Shown one piece after another: positions 25,590-34,354 of a stretch of DNA of 64,000 nt. Below the pieces are notes generated by a model. The model did no database searches. It worked only from the letters and a program-made list of their open reading frames with translations, and was not told where the DNA came from. The stretch is taken from positions 1-64,000 of the forward strand of contig NZ_JAQVKP010000008.1 of assembly GCF_028694605.1 (NCBI RefSeq), in the 5' to 3' direction. Source of the DNA: Sulfurimonas sp. (GTDB taxonomy: Bacteria > Campylobacterota > Campylobacteria > Campylobacterales > Sulfurimonadaceae). The first letter of the stretch is position 1; each line of letters starts with the position of its first letter. Both the position numbers and the translations under genes were made by a program.

Positions 25590-25747
25590 TTAATAGACTT
25601 CTTGCATAACCTTAAAATAAAACTTCATCCCTTCGCCCTGAGCTTGTCGAAGGGTGGATAAAGCACATGGTTCGACAAGCTCACCACGAACGGATTTTAA
25701 AGCTAACATTAAGCGAAAACTAGGCTTTGCAGGAAGTCTTAATAGAC
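25590..25747. repeat. MITE-like insertion with 9-bp direct repeats and REP-type core
   Basis: TTAATAGAC occurs at 25590-25598 and again at 25739-25747, as expected for a target-site duplication. Just inside lie inverted ends, AGACTTCTTGCA (25595-25606) and TGCAGGAAGTCT (25728-25739), matching at 11 of 12. The core has the palindrome CCCTTCG...CGAAGGG (25629-25654) and an inverted pair GAGCTTGTCGA/TCGACAAGCTC (25640-25650, 25672-25682). The core resembles the 'TTCGACAAGCTCA' repeat that is widespread in bacterial genomes. No ORF inside. It occupies most of the otherwise gene-free 25548-25853 stretch. Confidence 0.65.
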
Positions 25748-25806
25748 AAATAGCGTTTTAAAAAGATATTTGATATCAGTTATCAATATTAAGAGAGATA
25801 TAAGCT

Positions 25807-25825
25807 GATAGTGATTATCATTTCT
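25807..25825 (+). promoter_or_regulatory. Fur-box-like site upstream of porin-feoAB run
   Basis: GATAGTGATTATCATTTCT matches 14 of 19 positions of the classical Fur box consensus and sits 29 bp before the porin ATG. The downstream genes encode iron uptake and storage proteins, which makes iron regulation by Fur likely. The binding itself is inferred. Confidence 0.55.
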
Positions 25826-25853
25826 TAATTAAACAAAATTACAAAGGATTAAT

Positions 25854-27065
25854 ATGAACGGTTCACTAAAGAGTTTGTTTTTTATATCTGCCTTGACATC
25901 CGGTGCAGCACTTTTAGCAGATGAAAATTTACAAGTAAAAGCTTCAACGGTTTCACAGATGTTCGAAGAGGGTAAAGTTTCAGGAAATATCAGAGCTATT
26001 TATGCAGGATACAATCAAAAGCAGTTGGGAGAAGATGATGTTTATGCTACGGCGCTTGGCGGGTATCTGAAATATGAGCTCTCTGAGCTAGATGGTTTTA
26101 GTGCGGCTGCTGCTTTTGCAGTATCGCATGATTTGGGTTTTGCTACTGGGGAGAGGGGAAGCAAGCAAAATGATGAACTCTCTTCGTCTAACGGAGAGTA
26201 CAATACACTAAGTGAAGCATATCTAAACTACAGCTATAATGATTTTAATTTTCGTGCAGGCCGTCAGCTTATCGATACGCCTTTGGCGGACAGCGATGAT
26301 ATAAGAATGATTCAAAATACATTTGAAGCGTATATAGCAACTTATGAAACTTTGAACTTTAATTTTATGGCAGGAAAGTTGGAAAAATGGCAAGGCACTG
26401 ATGCAGGTTTGGATAATGGCTGGGTTAAGACTGGTGAAGATGGCACCCTATTTGGCGGCATTACATATTCAAAAGATACAATGGAGGCAAATGCGTGGTA
26501 TTACAATATCTCAAAATTAACAGATGCAACATATCTTGACGCAAAGTTTGGCTATGAGATAAGTGATGATTTGTCTATTTTGGGTGCGGTTCAATACTTA
26601 AGAGAAAATGAGATTGATAATAGCGGTACCAAAGCTTCTGTATATGGCTTATTAGCAGAAGTATCGGCTTATGGCTTTACTCTAAATGCGGCATATAACA
26701 ACTCCCAAAAAGAGAGCGGCAAAGCAAGTTTTAGCGGATTTGGCGGCGGTGCGCTTTTTACGAGTATGGATAGCATGATTTTAGATGCCATAACAATGGA
26801 TAGGGGCGCAAAAGCTGTTGTAGCCGGTTTCACATACAACTATAATAATTTAAAATTGATGTATGCCTATGGGGATTTTAAGGGGAATGCAAACTCTCTT
26901 GGAGCAAAAGAGCACATCATAGAGCAAAATATAGGTTGTGAATACACCCTGCAAAAAGAGTTGATGCTGGCGGTTGTCTATGTTAAAGACAGAGACAAGG
27001 AGCATAGCTATAGCAATGGCGGAAATTGGGAAAATATGAGAGTTTTGCTCTCCTATAATTTTTAA
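25854..27065 (+). CDS. OprD-like outer-membrane porin, probably iron-linked
   Basis: 403 residues. Signal peptide MNGSLKSLFFISALTSGAAL, then a soluble-looking segment and beta-rich sequence with alternating aromatic residues, ending in a terminal aromatic strand (NMRVLLSYNF) as in outer-membrane barrels. Segments such as NFRAGRQLIDTPLADSDDIRMIQNTFEAY are typical of the epsilonproteobacterial OprD family. AAAGGA precedes the start. A Fur-like box just upstream and feoA, 44 bp downstream, suggest it passes ferrous iron or an iron complex through the outer membrane; that substrate is an inference. It is related to, but clearly different from, the porin at 39518. Confidence 0.85.
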   Translation: MNGSLKSLFFISALTSGAALLADENLQVKASTVSQMFEEGKVSGNIRAIYAGYNQKQLGEDDVYATALGGYLKYELSELDGFSAAAAFAVSHDLGFATGERGSKQNDELSSSNGEYNTLSEAYLNYSYNDFNFRAGRQLIDTPLADSDDIRMIQNTFEAYIATYETLNFNFMAGKLEKWQGTDAGLDNGWVKTGEDGTLFGGITYSKDTMEANAWYYNISKLTDATYLDAKFGYEISDDLSILGAVQYLRENEIDNSGTKASVYGLLAEVSAYGFTLNAAYNNSQKESGKASFSGFGGGALFTSMDSMILDAITMDRGAKAVVAGFTYNYNNLKLMYAYGDFKGNANSLGAKEHIIEQNIGCEYTLQKELMLAVVYVKDRDKEHSYSNGGNWENMRVLLSYNF

Positions 27066-27071
27066 TTAATA

Positions 27072-27090
27072 TGATATCTATTATCATTAC
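27072..27090 (+). promoter_or_regulatory. Second Fur-box-like site, before feoA
   Basis: TGATATCTATTATCATTAC lies between the porin stop and the feoA start and is a weaker match to the Fur consensus (about 13 of 19). It may give feoAB extra iron control independent of the porin promoter. It also argues that translation of feoA does not begin at the ATG overlapping it. Confidence 0.35.
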
Positions 27091-27109
27091 AGAAAAAGAA
27101 AAGAGAAAT

Positions 27110-27349
27110 ATGTCTGAGAGTACGAAAAAATTAAGCGAATGCAAAAAGGCGTGTGTCGTAAAAATAAAGAAGTTACACGCCACAGCAGAGCTTAAAGCGC
27201 GCCTTATATCCTTTGGTGTGATGAAAGATGCAGTTATAGAAGTTTTGGAGTATGCTCCCGCAAAAAGCACTATCGAGATAAAAGTTGGTAAAACAAGACT
27301 GGCTCTTAGAGCGCAAGAGGCTGAACTTATAGAGGTGCAAAAAGTATGA
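27110..27349 (+). CDS. feoA: Ferrous iron transport protein FeoA
   Basis: 79 residues from the ATG at 27110, preceded by AAAAGAGAAAT; an earlier in-frame ATG at 27071 falls in the Fur-like box and has no ribosome-binding site. The sequence is a small SH3-like FeoA domain: LHATAELKARLISFGVMKDAVIEVLEYAP, then VGKTRLALRAQEAELIEV, the typical 'L..LGi..G..v.v...ap..dP..v.v.g..iaLr..eA..I.V' pattern. It interacts with the FeoB G-domain in known systems. It overlaps feoB by 4 bp (ATGA). Confidence 0.9.
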   Translation: MSESTKKLSECKKACVVKIKKLHATAELKARLISFGVMKDAVIEVLEYAPAKSTIEIKVGKTRLALRAQEAELIEVQKV

Positions 27350-29481
27350 GAATCAATGCAAAGAGTTGCCCCATAACGGCAAAACACATTAAAGTGGCTC
27401 TCGTTGGACAGCCAAATGTCGGCAAGAGCATGCTTATCAACTCCATCTCTAATGCTCACTTGCATGTGGGTAATTTTACGGGCGTGACGGTGGAAAAGAG
27501 CGAGGTGCTTTTTGACTATAAGGAACATCATTTTACTGTTGTAGATTTGCCGGGAACCTATGCTCTGAACGAGTATTCCATGGAGGAGAGGGTTACAACA
27601 CAGTTTCTTATAGCCCAAGATTATGACCTTATCATCAATGTTATGGATTCAACGAACTTGGAAAAAAATCTGCAACTCTCTACCGAACTTATGAGTCTTG
27701 GCAAAAAGATGGTTATTGCACTTAACATGAGCGATGAGGCGCAAAAAGAGGGCATAGAGATAGATAGCAAACAGATGTCGCTTATCCTTGGGGTACCTTG
27801 CGTAAAGGTCTCCGCCGCTACAAAACTTGGTATAAAAGAGCTTATAGAAGCAGTGATAGAAGAGTTTGAAAAGAAGCACTCGCAAAACAAACTACTCTTT
27901 AGTGAAGCGGTGGAAGAGGAAATTGCGCTTTTAGAGGAGAGTTTGGCAAAGCACAGATTTAAAGATGAAAACTCATATAGAAACATTGCTATAAATCTGC
28001 TCAAAGGAGAGAAGCAAACTTATACCAAGCTCCATGACGACCCTGTCTGGACAGAGTTGCAGCCGCTTCTTGTAGAAGCGATGAGGCATATTGAGCTTCA
28101 CCACGGAAGCGATGATATAAAAGAGGCGTTTGCTGAAGAGTATGCATCTTTTAACAAAGGTGTTGTTGCCGAAGTGCTACACTTTGCCAAAGAGCCAAAA
28201 CGAAGAACGCTTACCGACAAGATAGACTCTATTTTGATTCACAATATCTTTGGCATCCCGATTTTTCTCTTCTTTATGTGGTCTCTTTTTCAGCTTACAT
28301 TTGAGATAGGCTCTATCCCGATGGAGTGGATAGACGGGATTTTTTCTTGGCTTGGGGACGCTGTGGGTGCGACCATACCAAACGAGGATGTCCGCTCTTT
28401 GGTGGTGGACGGAGTTATCGCCGGAGTAGGGGCGGTTATGCTATTTGTGCCAAACATCGCCATTTTGTTTTTGGGTATCGCGCTTTTGGAGAGTACGGGC
28501 TATATGTCCAGAGTTGCCTTTTTGCTTGATGGATTTTTCCACAAATTTGGTCTTCACGGGCAGTCTTTCATTCCGCTTGTCACGGGCTTTGGATGCTCCA
28601 TTCCAGCTTATATGTCTGCGCGCATCCTTAAAAATGACCGAGACAGACTTCTTACGCTCTTTGTTATCGGGTTTATGAGCTGTGGGGCGAGACTTCCTGT
28701 CTATGTTCTTTTTGCTGGCGCTTTTTTCTCTGAGAGTATGGCAGGAAATGTTCTTTTTGCCATCTATATCATCGGTGCATCTTTTGGGCTTATCGCTGCA
28801 AAGGTACTCAAACTTACCGCATTTAAAGGTGTGGATGAACCATTTGTTATGGAGATGCCAAAGTATAGACTTCCCTCTCTTAAGCTTATCTGGCACACGG
28901 TGGTTACAAAAACGGTAATGTATCTTAGAAAAGCGGGAACATTTATAGCCGTTGCTTCCATACTTATCTGGTTTTTTAGCAACTATCCGCACAATCTTGC
29001 ACTAGAGGAGAGCTACGCACAAAAGATAGAAAATGCCTCAAGCGAGGAGGAGAAGAGAGATCTTGCAAACTCTCTTGCTCAGGCAAATTTGGAGCAGAGT
29101 TATCTGGGGCAAATCGGGAAGTTTTCAGAGCCTCTTTTTGCACCGCTTGGATTTGACTGGAAGATGAGCGTAGCGCTTCAAACCGGACTTGCCGCAAAAG
29201 AGGTTGTTGTCTCTACGCTTGGAGTTTTGTACTCTTTGGGTGATGAGGTGGATGAAGAGAACAGCTCGCTCAAAGAGATTATCTCTAGCAATATTCCACT
29301 TGCCTCTGCAGTGGCGTTTATCTTTGTAGTTATGACCTACTTGCCTTGTCTGGCGGCTTCAACCGTCTTTACTAAAGAGGCGGGACATATCAAATACTTC
29401 TTCTATCTTTTGGCGTTTACCTCTGTTGTTGCTTATACGTTAGCATTTATTGCTTACAATGTTACGAAGTTATTGACATAA
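27346..29481 (+). CDS. feoB: Ferrous iron transporter FeoB
   Basis: 711 residues. The N-terminal G-protein domain has G1 GQPNVGKS (residues 21-28), switch I HVGNFTGVTVEK, G3 DLPGTYAL and G4 NMSD, followed by a helical guanine-dissociation-inhibitor-like region to about 270. The membrane part starts at ILIHNIFGIPIFLFFMWSLFQ and includes the Gate motifs with conserved Cys (FGCSIPAYMSARI, SCGARLPVYVLFAGAFF) and GLAAKEVVVSTLGVLY. FeoB imports Fe(II) across the inner membrane, powered or gated by nucleotide hydrolysis. It is followed 17 bp later by a ferritin-like gene, so uptake and storage are co-expressed. Confidence 0.97.
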   Translation: MRINAKSCPITAKHIKVALVGQPNVGKSMLINSISNAHLHVGNFTGVTVEKSEVLFDYKEHHFTVVDLPGTYALNEYSMEERVTTQFLIAQDYDLIINVMDSTNLEKNLQLSTELMSLGKKMVIALNMSDEAQKEGIEIDSKQMSLILGVPCVKVSAATKLGIKELIEAVIEEFEKKHSQNKLLFSEAVEEEIALLEESLAKHRFKDENSYRNIAINLLKGEKQTYTKLHDDPVWTELQPLLVEAMRHIELHHGSDDIKEAFAEEYASFNKGVVAEVLHFAKEPKRRTLTDKIDSILIHNIFGIPIFLFFMWSLFQLTFEIGSIPMEWIDGIFSWLGDAVGATIPNEDVRSLVVDGVIAGVGAVMLFVPNIAILFLGIALLESTGYMSRVAFLLDGFFHKFGLHGQSFIPLVTGFGCSIPAYMSARILKNDRDRLLTLFVIGFMSCGARLPVYVLFAGAFFSESMAGNVLFAIYIIGASFGLIAAKVLKLTAFKGVDEPFVMEMPKYRLPSLKLIWHTVVTKTVMYLRKAGTFIAVASILIWFFSNYPHNLALEESYAQKIENASSEEEKRDLANSLAQANLEQSYLGQIGKFSEPLFAPLGFDWKMSVALQTGLAAKEVVVSTLGVLYSLGDEVDEENSSLKEIISSNIPLASAVAFIFVVMTYLPCLAASTVFTKEAGHIKYFFYLLAFTSVVAYTLAFIAYNVTKLLT

Positions 29482-29498
29482 ATCCTAAGGAGTTAGTT

Positions 29499-30014
29499 AT
29501 GGCAAAGTTTGGAAATTCTATTATCAAAGGCTTGGAGGTAAGTGAAATCATTGCGGTGCTTAACAAAGCATACGCAGATGAGTGGTTGGCACACTACCAG
29601 TACTTTATTGAGGCAAAGGTTGTCAAAGGTATTATGAAAGATGCCGCAATTGTGGAACTTAACCAGCATGCGGCGGATGAGCTAAGACATGCGACAATGG
29701 TTGCAGATAGAATCATACAGCTAGGCGGCACTCCTCTGCTTAACCCGAAAGAGTGGTTTACGCACTCGCGCTGTGGTTATGAAGAGCCAAAAGATTTTGA
29801 TGTCGTGAGCATCTTGCAAGACTCCATCAAAGGAGAGCAGTGTGCTATTTCCATCTATTCGCAGCTTGTCGATATGACACGGGACAAAGATATCGTTACT
29901 TACGATATAGTTTCGCAAATCCTAGCCGATGAAGTAGAGCATGAGGAGGATCTTCAAGCACTTCATGACGATATTACCGAGTTTGTGGCAGACCTTAAAA
30001 AATCACTTGTATAG
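29499..30014 (+). CDS. Ferritin-like protein of DpsL/bacterioferritin type
   Basis: 171 residues, four-helix ferritin-like fold. Di-iron ligands are visible: NKAYADEWLAHYQYFIEAKVV, then NQHAADELRHATMVADRI (E-x2-H), a Glu in IKGEQCAISIYSQL, and DEVEHEEDLQ (E-x2-H). A cysteine in SRCGYEEP and another in GEQCAI recall the thiol pair of Dps-like (DpsL or 'thioferritin') proteins. It should oxidise and store iron, or detoxify peroxide. AAGGAG precedes the ATG. Located directly after feoB and before a two-component system, it belongs to the iron run. Assignment to DpsL rather than bacterioferritin is tentative. Confidence 0.8.
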   Translation: MAKFGNSIIKGLEVSEIIAVLNKAYADEWLAHYQYFIEAKVVKGIMKDAAIVELNQHAADELRHATMVADRIIQLGGTPLLNPKEWFTHSRCGYEEPKDFDVVSILQDSIKGEQCAISIYSQLVDMTRDKDIVTYDIVSQILADEVEHEEDLQALHDDITEFVADLKKSLV

Positions 30015-30024
30015 AGGCTAGAGT

Positions 30025-30687
30025 ATGAAAAAGATATTGATGATTGAAGACGATTTGGAGCTTGCGGAGATACTTACGGAGTATCTTGAACAGTTTGATT
30101 TTAAGATTATCACTGAGGATGACCCTTTTAAAGCGGTTAGCATCCTAAAGTTAGAGCCGTTTGACCTTGTTATTTTGGACTTGACGCTTCCGGGAATGGA
30201 TGGTTTGGAAGTTTGCGAAGCTATTCGTGAGCGTCAGGACATCCCTATTATTATCTCATCTGCCAGAAGTGATGTTACGGACAAAGTAAAAGCGCTTGAG
30301 TTGGGTGCTGATGACTATATCCCAAAACCTTATGACCCACGAGAGTTGGAAGCTCGCATCCACTCGGTTCTCAGACGCTATGAGGCAAAATCGCAGCAAA
30401 GAGAGGAGTCCAAAAGCGACTTTAAGTGCGATTTATCATCTATGATGATTACATATAAGGGTAGAAATATCGACCTCACAAACGCAGAGTTCGGGATACT
30501 TTCCTACATGATTGCAAAACAGGGGCTTGTTGTCTCAAGAGAAGATTTGATTCATAATGTCAACGCCATAAACGAGGACTCCTCTAACAAAAGCATCGAC
30601 GTTATGGTAGGTCGTATCCGAAATAAACTCGGAGATAAAGCGCTTATCGAGTCTGTTCGAGGCGTTGGCTATAAACTCTTAAAGTAG
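30025..30687 (+). CDS. OmpR-family response regulator
   Basis: 220 residues. The receiver domain (1-115) carries IEDDLELAEI, the phospho-acceptor in LVILDLTLPGMDGLEVC, and the Lys in GADDYIPKPYDPRELEARI. The winged-helix output domain (about 130-220) ends SIDVMVGRIRNKLGDKALIESVRGVGYKLLK. Only 10 bp separate it from the ferritin-like gene, and the sensor kinase follows immediately. It resembles ArsR-type regulators of Campylobacterota, but orthology is uncertain. The inducing signal is unknown; position in the iron run suggests a metal or envelope cue. Confidence 0.93.
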   Translation: MKKILMIEDDLELAEILTEYLEQFDFKIITEDDPFKAVSILKLEPFDLVILDLTLPGMDGLEVCEAIRERQDIPIIISSARSDVTDKVKALELGADDYIPKPYDPRELEARIHSVLRRYEAKSQQREESKSDFKCDLSSMMITYKGRNIDLTNAEFGILSYMIAKQGLVVSREDLIHNVNAINEDSSNKSIDVMVGRIRNKLGDKALIESVRGVGYKLLK

Positions 30688-30694
30688 CTCTTTT

Positions 30695-31969
30695 TTGCGC
30701 AAACATGCCGTTTTAATCACCGTTCTTTTTGCACTCACGGTAACACTTGTGAGTGTCAGTGCGGTTTTTTGGAAATTTTTTCAGCTAAACAGACAAAACT
30801 ACATCAACAATATATTTACCAAACATGCCATCATCACGCAAATTTATCAGCAGTATCAGCAGCAAGAGGGTTCTGAGGTTATGCTTGAGGCAAATCTCGC
30901 TGTTTATAATTTTGTACTTGTTAAACAAAAAGCCGATGCGACAGTTATTCTAAAAAATGCAAAAATACTCAAGAAAAAAGATTTTCAAAATGTTAACGCC
31001 TCACTTCTTTTTTCAGGAAACGGCTTTTATACGCAGCGTGTAGTGACCGATTTGAGTGCAACAATGCTTGAGTTTAACAAAAAAATCTACTTTCAAATTG
31101 CTTCGCCAAACGCTTCTGTTATCATTCTTGATGAGGAGCTAAAACCTTATAAATACTGGAATGTAGTCTCTCCTTATTTGCTTATCATCTCCATTATTTT
31201 TATCTCTTTTATCCTTATTTTACGCAGGTTAAGACCTCTTATACGCTTAAGAAAAAAAATTGCCCTCTATGGAAACGGCGATATGAATGTCTCCTTTAAG
31301 ACCAACGGGCAAGATGAGATAGCACTTGTAGCAAATGAGCTTGAAGCCACACGCCAGAAGATAAATATCATACTTGAGTCAAGAACCCTCTTTTTGCGCA
31401 ATATCATGCATGAACTTAAAACACCCATAGCAAAAGGAACCATAGCAACGCAGATGCTGGAATCTCAAAAGCAGCGAGATAGATTTACTTCCATCTTCGG
31501 GCGTCTGGAGTCCCTTATCAATGAGTTTGCGCTTATCGAAGAGGTAACAACTATCGGAGATAGAGCTGAGTTTAAAGAGTACCGCCTTATTGATATTGTT
31601 GATGGTGCTATGGATATGGCGATGGTAGAACCAAGCAGTGTTGCTATCAATGTCGATTCTACAAAAAAGATAAACGCAAACTATAGGCTCTACACAACAG
31701 CGATAAAAAACATGATAGACAACGGTATCAAGTACTCCACTGATGCGCATGTTGCGGTCCTTGTCAAAAACGATGAGCTTGTTTTTGAGAGCAAAGGAGA
31801 GTGCATCGCTCATCCGCTTCAGTACTACATAGAGCCTTTTACTAAAGACAACCCGTCCAAAAACAGCTTTGGACTTGGGCTTTATCTTGTGGACTCTATC
31901 TTAAAGGCACATGGACAAGTACTCGCACATGAGTATGAAAATGGAACAAATCGTTTTATATTTGCATAA
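30695..31969 (+). CDS. Sensor histidine kinase, partner of upstream regulator
   Basis: 424 residues from a TTG start, the only sensible start in the short open stretch after the regulator stop. Topology: TM1 (VLITVLFALTVTLVSVSAVFW), a periplasmic domain of about 120 residues, TM2 (YLLIISIIFISFILIL), a HAMP-like linker, H-box MHELKTPIAKGT, N-box MIDNGIKYS and G-box FGLGLYLVDSILKAHG. The HELKTPI H-box and the short ATPase domain resemble the Helicobacter ArsS/Campylobacter CprS-type kinases. It should phosphorylate the adjacent OmpR-type regulator. Confidence 0.88.
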   Translation: MRKHAVLITVLFALTVTLVSVSAVFWKFFQLNRQNYINNIFTKHAIITQIYQQYQQQEGSEVMLEANLAVYNFVLVKQKADATVILKNAKILKKKDFQNVNASLLFSGNGFYTQRVVTDLSATMLEFNKKIYFQIASPNASVIILDEELKPYKYWNVVSPYLLIISIIFISFILILRRLRPLIRLRKKIALYGNGDMNVSFKTNGQDEIALVANELEATRQKINIILESRTLFLRNIMHELKTPIAKGTIATQMLESQKQRDRFTSIFGRLESLINEFALIEEVTTIGDRAEFKEYRLIDIVDGAMDMAMVEPSSVAINVDSTKKINANYRLYTTAIKNMIDNGIKYSTDAHVAVLVKNDELVFESKGECIAHPLQYYIEPFTKDNPSKNSFGLGLYLVDSILKAHGQVLAHEYENGTNRFIFA

Positions 31970-31992
31970 GTTTTGAAGGATAAACTACTAGC

Positions 31993-33408
31993 ATGAAAAA
32001 ATATATGAACAAAGGAACAGTTGCGCTTTTTGCGATGAGTTTCTTCTTTTTTGGCTGGATGGGGCATGTACTCTATGAGAATGCACACAAAATTGTCAAA
32101 AGTTCTACCCTTAAAAAGATACAAAAAGATGGAGTTTTAAATGTTGTGCTGCTCAACTCTCCATCGACCTACTATATAGGTTCAGACGGACCAAAAGGGT
32201 TTGAATATGACCTTTTAAATGCTTATGCAAAATATCTTGGCGTTACGCTAAACGTTACAACGGCAAATACCATCAAAGAGGCGCTGGAACTAAGCAAAAA
32301 TCCCGATATTCAAATCACTTCAGCCTCTTTGACAAAAACAACAAAAAGGGAACAGACCTATATCTTTGGTCCCTCCTACTTTGAGGCACAAGAGCAGCTT
32401 ATATGTCATAAGTCGTTGACACAAGACGGAAGATTTCCGACCAGCATGGACAAACTCTCCAACCTTAGTATAGTCGTAGGCGAAGATACAAGCTACAGCG
32501 AGACGATAGAACAGCTCAAGCAAGATGGGTTTGATATAAATGCAACCTATTCGCCCGAGCTATCCACGGATGAACTTATCGCACAGGTAGATTCTCATGA
32601 AATAGATTGCACAATCGTCGATTCCAATATTTATGCTCTTAATCAACGCTATTTTAAAAATATAGAACTGGCTTTTGATGTAACAAACAGAAGACAGCAG
32701 GCGTGGATTTTGGCGCCGGATTCAGATATGTTAAAAGCGCATATGTACGAGTGGCTCAACTCCTTTAACCAAAGCGGCGAGATGGCACGGCTTAAAGACC
32801 ACTACTACAGTTATGTCCTCTTTTTTGATTATTATGATACTGCAATGTTTTATAAGCGTATCAAGACGCTTTTGCCAAAATATGAACACTACTTTAAAGA
32901 GGCTTCCGGTAAATACAATATCCCCTATTCAGTTCTTGCGGCACTCTCTTACCAAGAATCTCACTGGAATCCCAATGCAGTGAGCTTTACAGGCGTAAGA
33001 GGGCTGATGATGCTTACGCAAAATACGGCAGATTTGCTTGGAGTAAAAGATAGAACCGACCCTAAAGATAGTGTTTTTGGAGGGGCGAAACATCTTCGTG
33101 AGATGCTCACAAATATTCCTGCCGAAGTGGGGGGAGAAGAGCGCCTTAAATTTGCCCTTGCGGCTTACAATATAGGGCTTGGACATGTTTTTGATGCTCA
33201 AAAGCTGGCACAGCAGCTCGGACTCAATCAAAACAGCTGGACAGATTTAAAAGTGGTACTGCCGCTTCTATCGCAAAAGAAGTACTATAAAACACTTAAA
33301 CACGGTTATGCAAGAGGAAGCGAAGCGGTACGCTATGTAGATGCTATCTACGACTATAGAGATATTCTACAAAAGATTGACAGCGAGACAGCCTTGCTTC
33401 AAAAATAG
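31993..33408 (+). CDS. mltF: Membrane-bound lytic transglycosylase MltF-like
   Basis: 471 residues. An N-terminal membrane anchor ([21 protein letters not shown]) precedes a family-3 solute-binding-like domain (about 40-270; [39 protein letters not shown]). A C-terminal SLT transglycosylase domain follows with the catalytic Glu in [34 protein letters not shown], and [16 protein letters not shown]. This two-domain layout is typical of MltF, a periplasmic murein hydrolase controlled by its sensor-like domain. It lies 23 bp after the kinase gene and may be the end of the same transcript. Confidence 0.92.
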   Translation: MKKYMNKGTVALFAMSFFFFGWMGHVLYENAHKIVKSSTLKKIQKDGVLNVVLLNSPSTYYIGSDGPKGFEYDLLNAYAKYLGVTLNVTTANTIKEALELSKNPDIQITSASLTKTTKREQTYIFGPSYFEAQEQLICHKSLTQDGRFPTSMDKLSNLSIVVGEDTSYSETIEQLKQDGFDINATYSPELSTDELIAQVDSHEIDCTIVDSNIYALNQRYFKNIELAFDVTNRRQQAWILAPDSDMLKAHMYEWLNSFNQSGEMARLKDHYYSYVLFFDYYDTAMFYKRIKTLLPKYEHYFKEASGKYNIPYSVLAALSYQESHWNPNAVSFTGVRGLMMLTQNTADLLGVKDRTDPKDSVFGGAKHLREMLTNIPAEVGGEERLKFALAAYNIGLGHVFDAQKLAQQLGLNQNSWTDLKVVLPLLSQKKYYKTLKHGYARGSEAVRYVDAIYDYRDILQKIDSETALLQK

Positions 33409-33419
33409 AGCAGAAGGCT

Positions 33420-33755
33420 TTAAAAAGCCATTCCCTCTTTGCCATCGGCTAAAGAGCTTAAAAAACTCTCCATGTCGTATTTGACACGATACTCGGGCGT
33501 CATGATATGGATGAGGATATCGCCCAAATCCACAACTATCCAGTCACTGCTCTCATCTACGGCATTGAACTTTTCTGCTGGTTTTAAATCTCTTTTGAGG
33601 TGATCCAAAAGAGCAAGTGTATGTTTTGAACCTAAAGAAGAGGCGATAATGGCATAGTCAACAAAGTAGTTTTTGTTTCTAAGGTCAAAAACCTCTATAT
33701 TTTCCGCTTTGTTTTTATCCAAAACTTCTGTGATTCTTTCTATTCTGTTTTGCAA
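33420..33755 (-). CDS. rsfS: Ribosome silencing factor RsfS
   Basis: 111 residues. It binds ribosomal protein L14 and prevents joining of the subunits under starvation. The pattern KAENIEVFDLRNKNYFVDYAIIASSLGSKHTLALLDHL and SSDWIVVDLGDILIHIMTPEYRVKYDMESF matches the family (DUF143/Iojap). Its start overlaps the 3' end of nadD by 16 bp, the common nadD-rsfS arrangement. It converges on mltF, 11 bp away. Confidence 0.93.
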   Translation of the reverse strand: MQNRIERITEVLDKNKAENIEVFDLRNKNYFVDYAIIASSLGSKHTLALLDHLKRDLKPAEKFNAVDESSDWIVVDLGDILIHIMTPEYRVKYDMESFLSSLADGKEGMAF

Positions 33756-34288
33756 TTGTTTTCCTTGTAAAAGTTATATATTTGCGTTGCGCATTTTTTT
33801 GGCAGTTTTGTTATCTCCATCTCTTCTCTTAAGTCGGTTGAGGAGATATCTACTGCAACATTAAGCGTGAGAAACTCTTTTGGAATCTCAATATTTTCCC
33901 GTGAGACCACAACAAAGGTTATAAGCTCTTTGAGCCTCTCATAGCTCTTCCACAGATGTAGTTTTGCGAGATTGTCCGCACCTATGACAAGATAGATTTT
34001 TTTGTAACTCTCAAGCAGATGTTCCACCGTCTCTATCGTTGGAACTTGTCTCTTTTGTAAAACTTCATAATCAGAGATGACAACATCTTCATCACCGCTA
34101 AAAATCTCTCTAAGCCACTCCAGCCTTACGTGTGCAGGGGCATGAAAAGTTGATTTAAAAGGATTTAAAAATGTTGGCATGATGATAATTTTGTCAATAT
34201 CTCTAAAATTTTTTAAAGCCCTGACAACAGCTTCGTGTCCGATATGAGGCGGATCAAAAGAGCCGCCAAAAAGTGCAATCGTATCCAT
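33740..34288 (-). CDS. nadD: Nicotinate-nucleotide adenylyltransferase
   Basis: 182 residues. It makes nicotinic acid adenine dinucleotide in NAD synthesis. Motifs: IALFGGSFDPPHIGHEAVVRAL (GxFDPxHxGH), the core strand KIIIMPTFLNPFK, and DISSTDLREEM (the ISSTxIR motif, here SSTDLR) near the C-terminus. A -10 box (TATAAT on the minus strand, 34305-34300) lies only 11 bp before the ATG, so the leader would be about five bases long. It overlaps rsfS by 16 bp and is divergent from gap. Confidence 0.95.
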   Translation of the reverse strand: MDTIALFGGSFDPPHIGHEAVVRALKNFRDIDKIIIMPTFLNPFKSTFHAPAHVRLEWLREIFSGDEDVVISDYEVLQKRQVPTIETVEHLLESYKKIYLVIGADNLAKLHLWKSYERLKELITFVVVSRENIEIPKEFLTLNVAVDISSTDLREEMEITKLPKKCATQIYNFYKENNCKTE

Positions 34289-34354
34289 ATTTAAAGCGAA
34301 TTATAACTAATTTTAGATAAAATTGCCCAACTTTTACTTTTTAGGAATCATGAT

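Noticed and set aside
25629-25693. Repeated palindromic TTCGACAAGCTC segments suggestive of a CRISPR array
   Set aside because: Only one inverted pair with a short spacer, no regular repeat-spacer units and no cas genes; better explained as a REP/MITE-like core.
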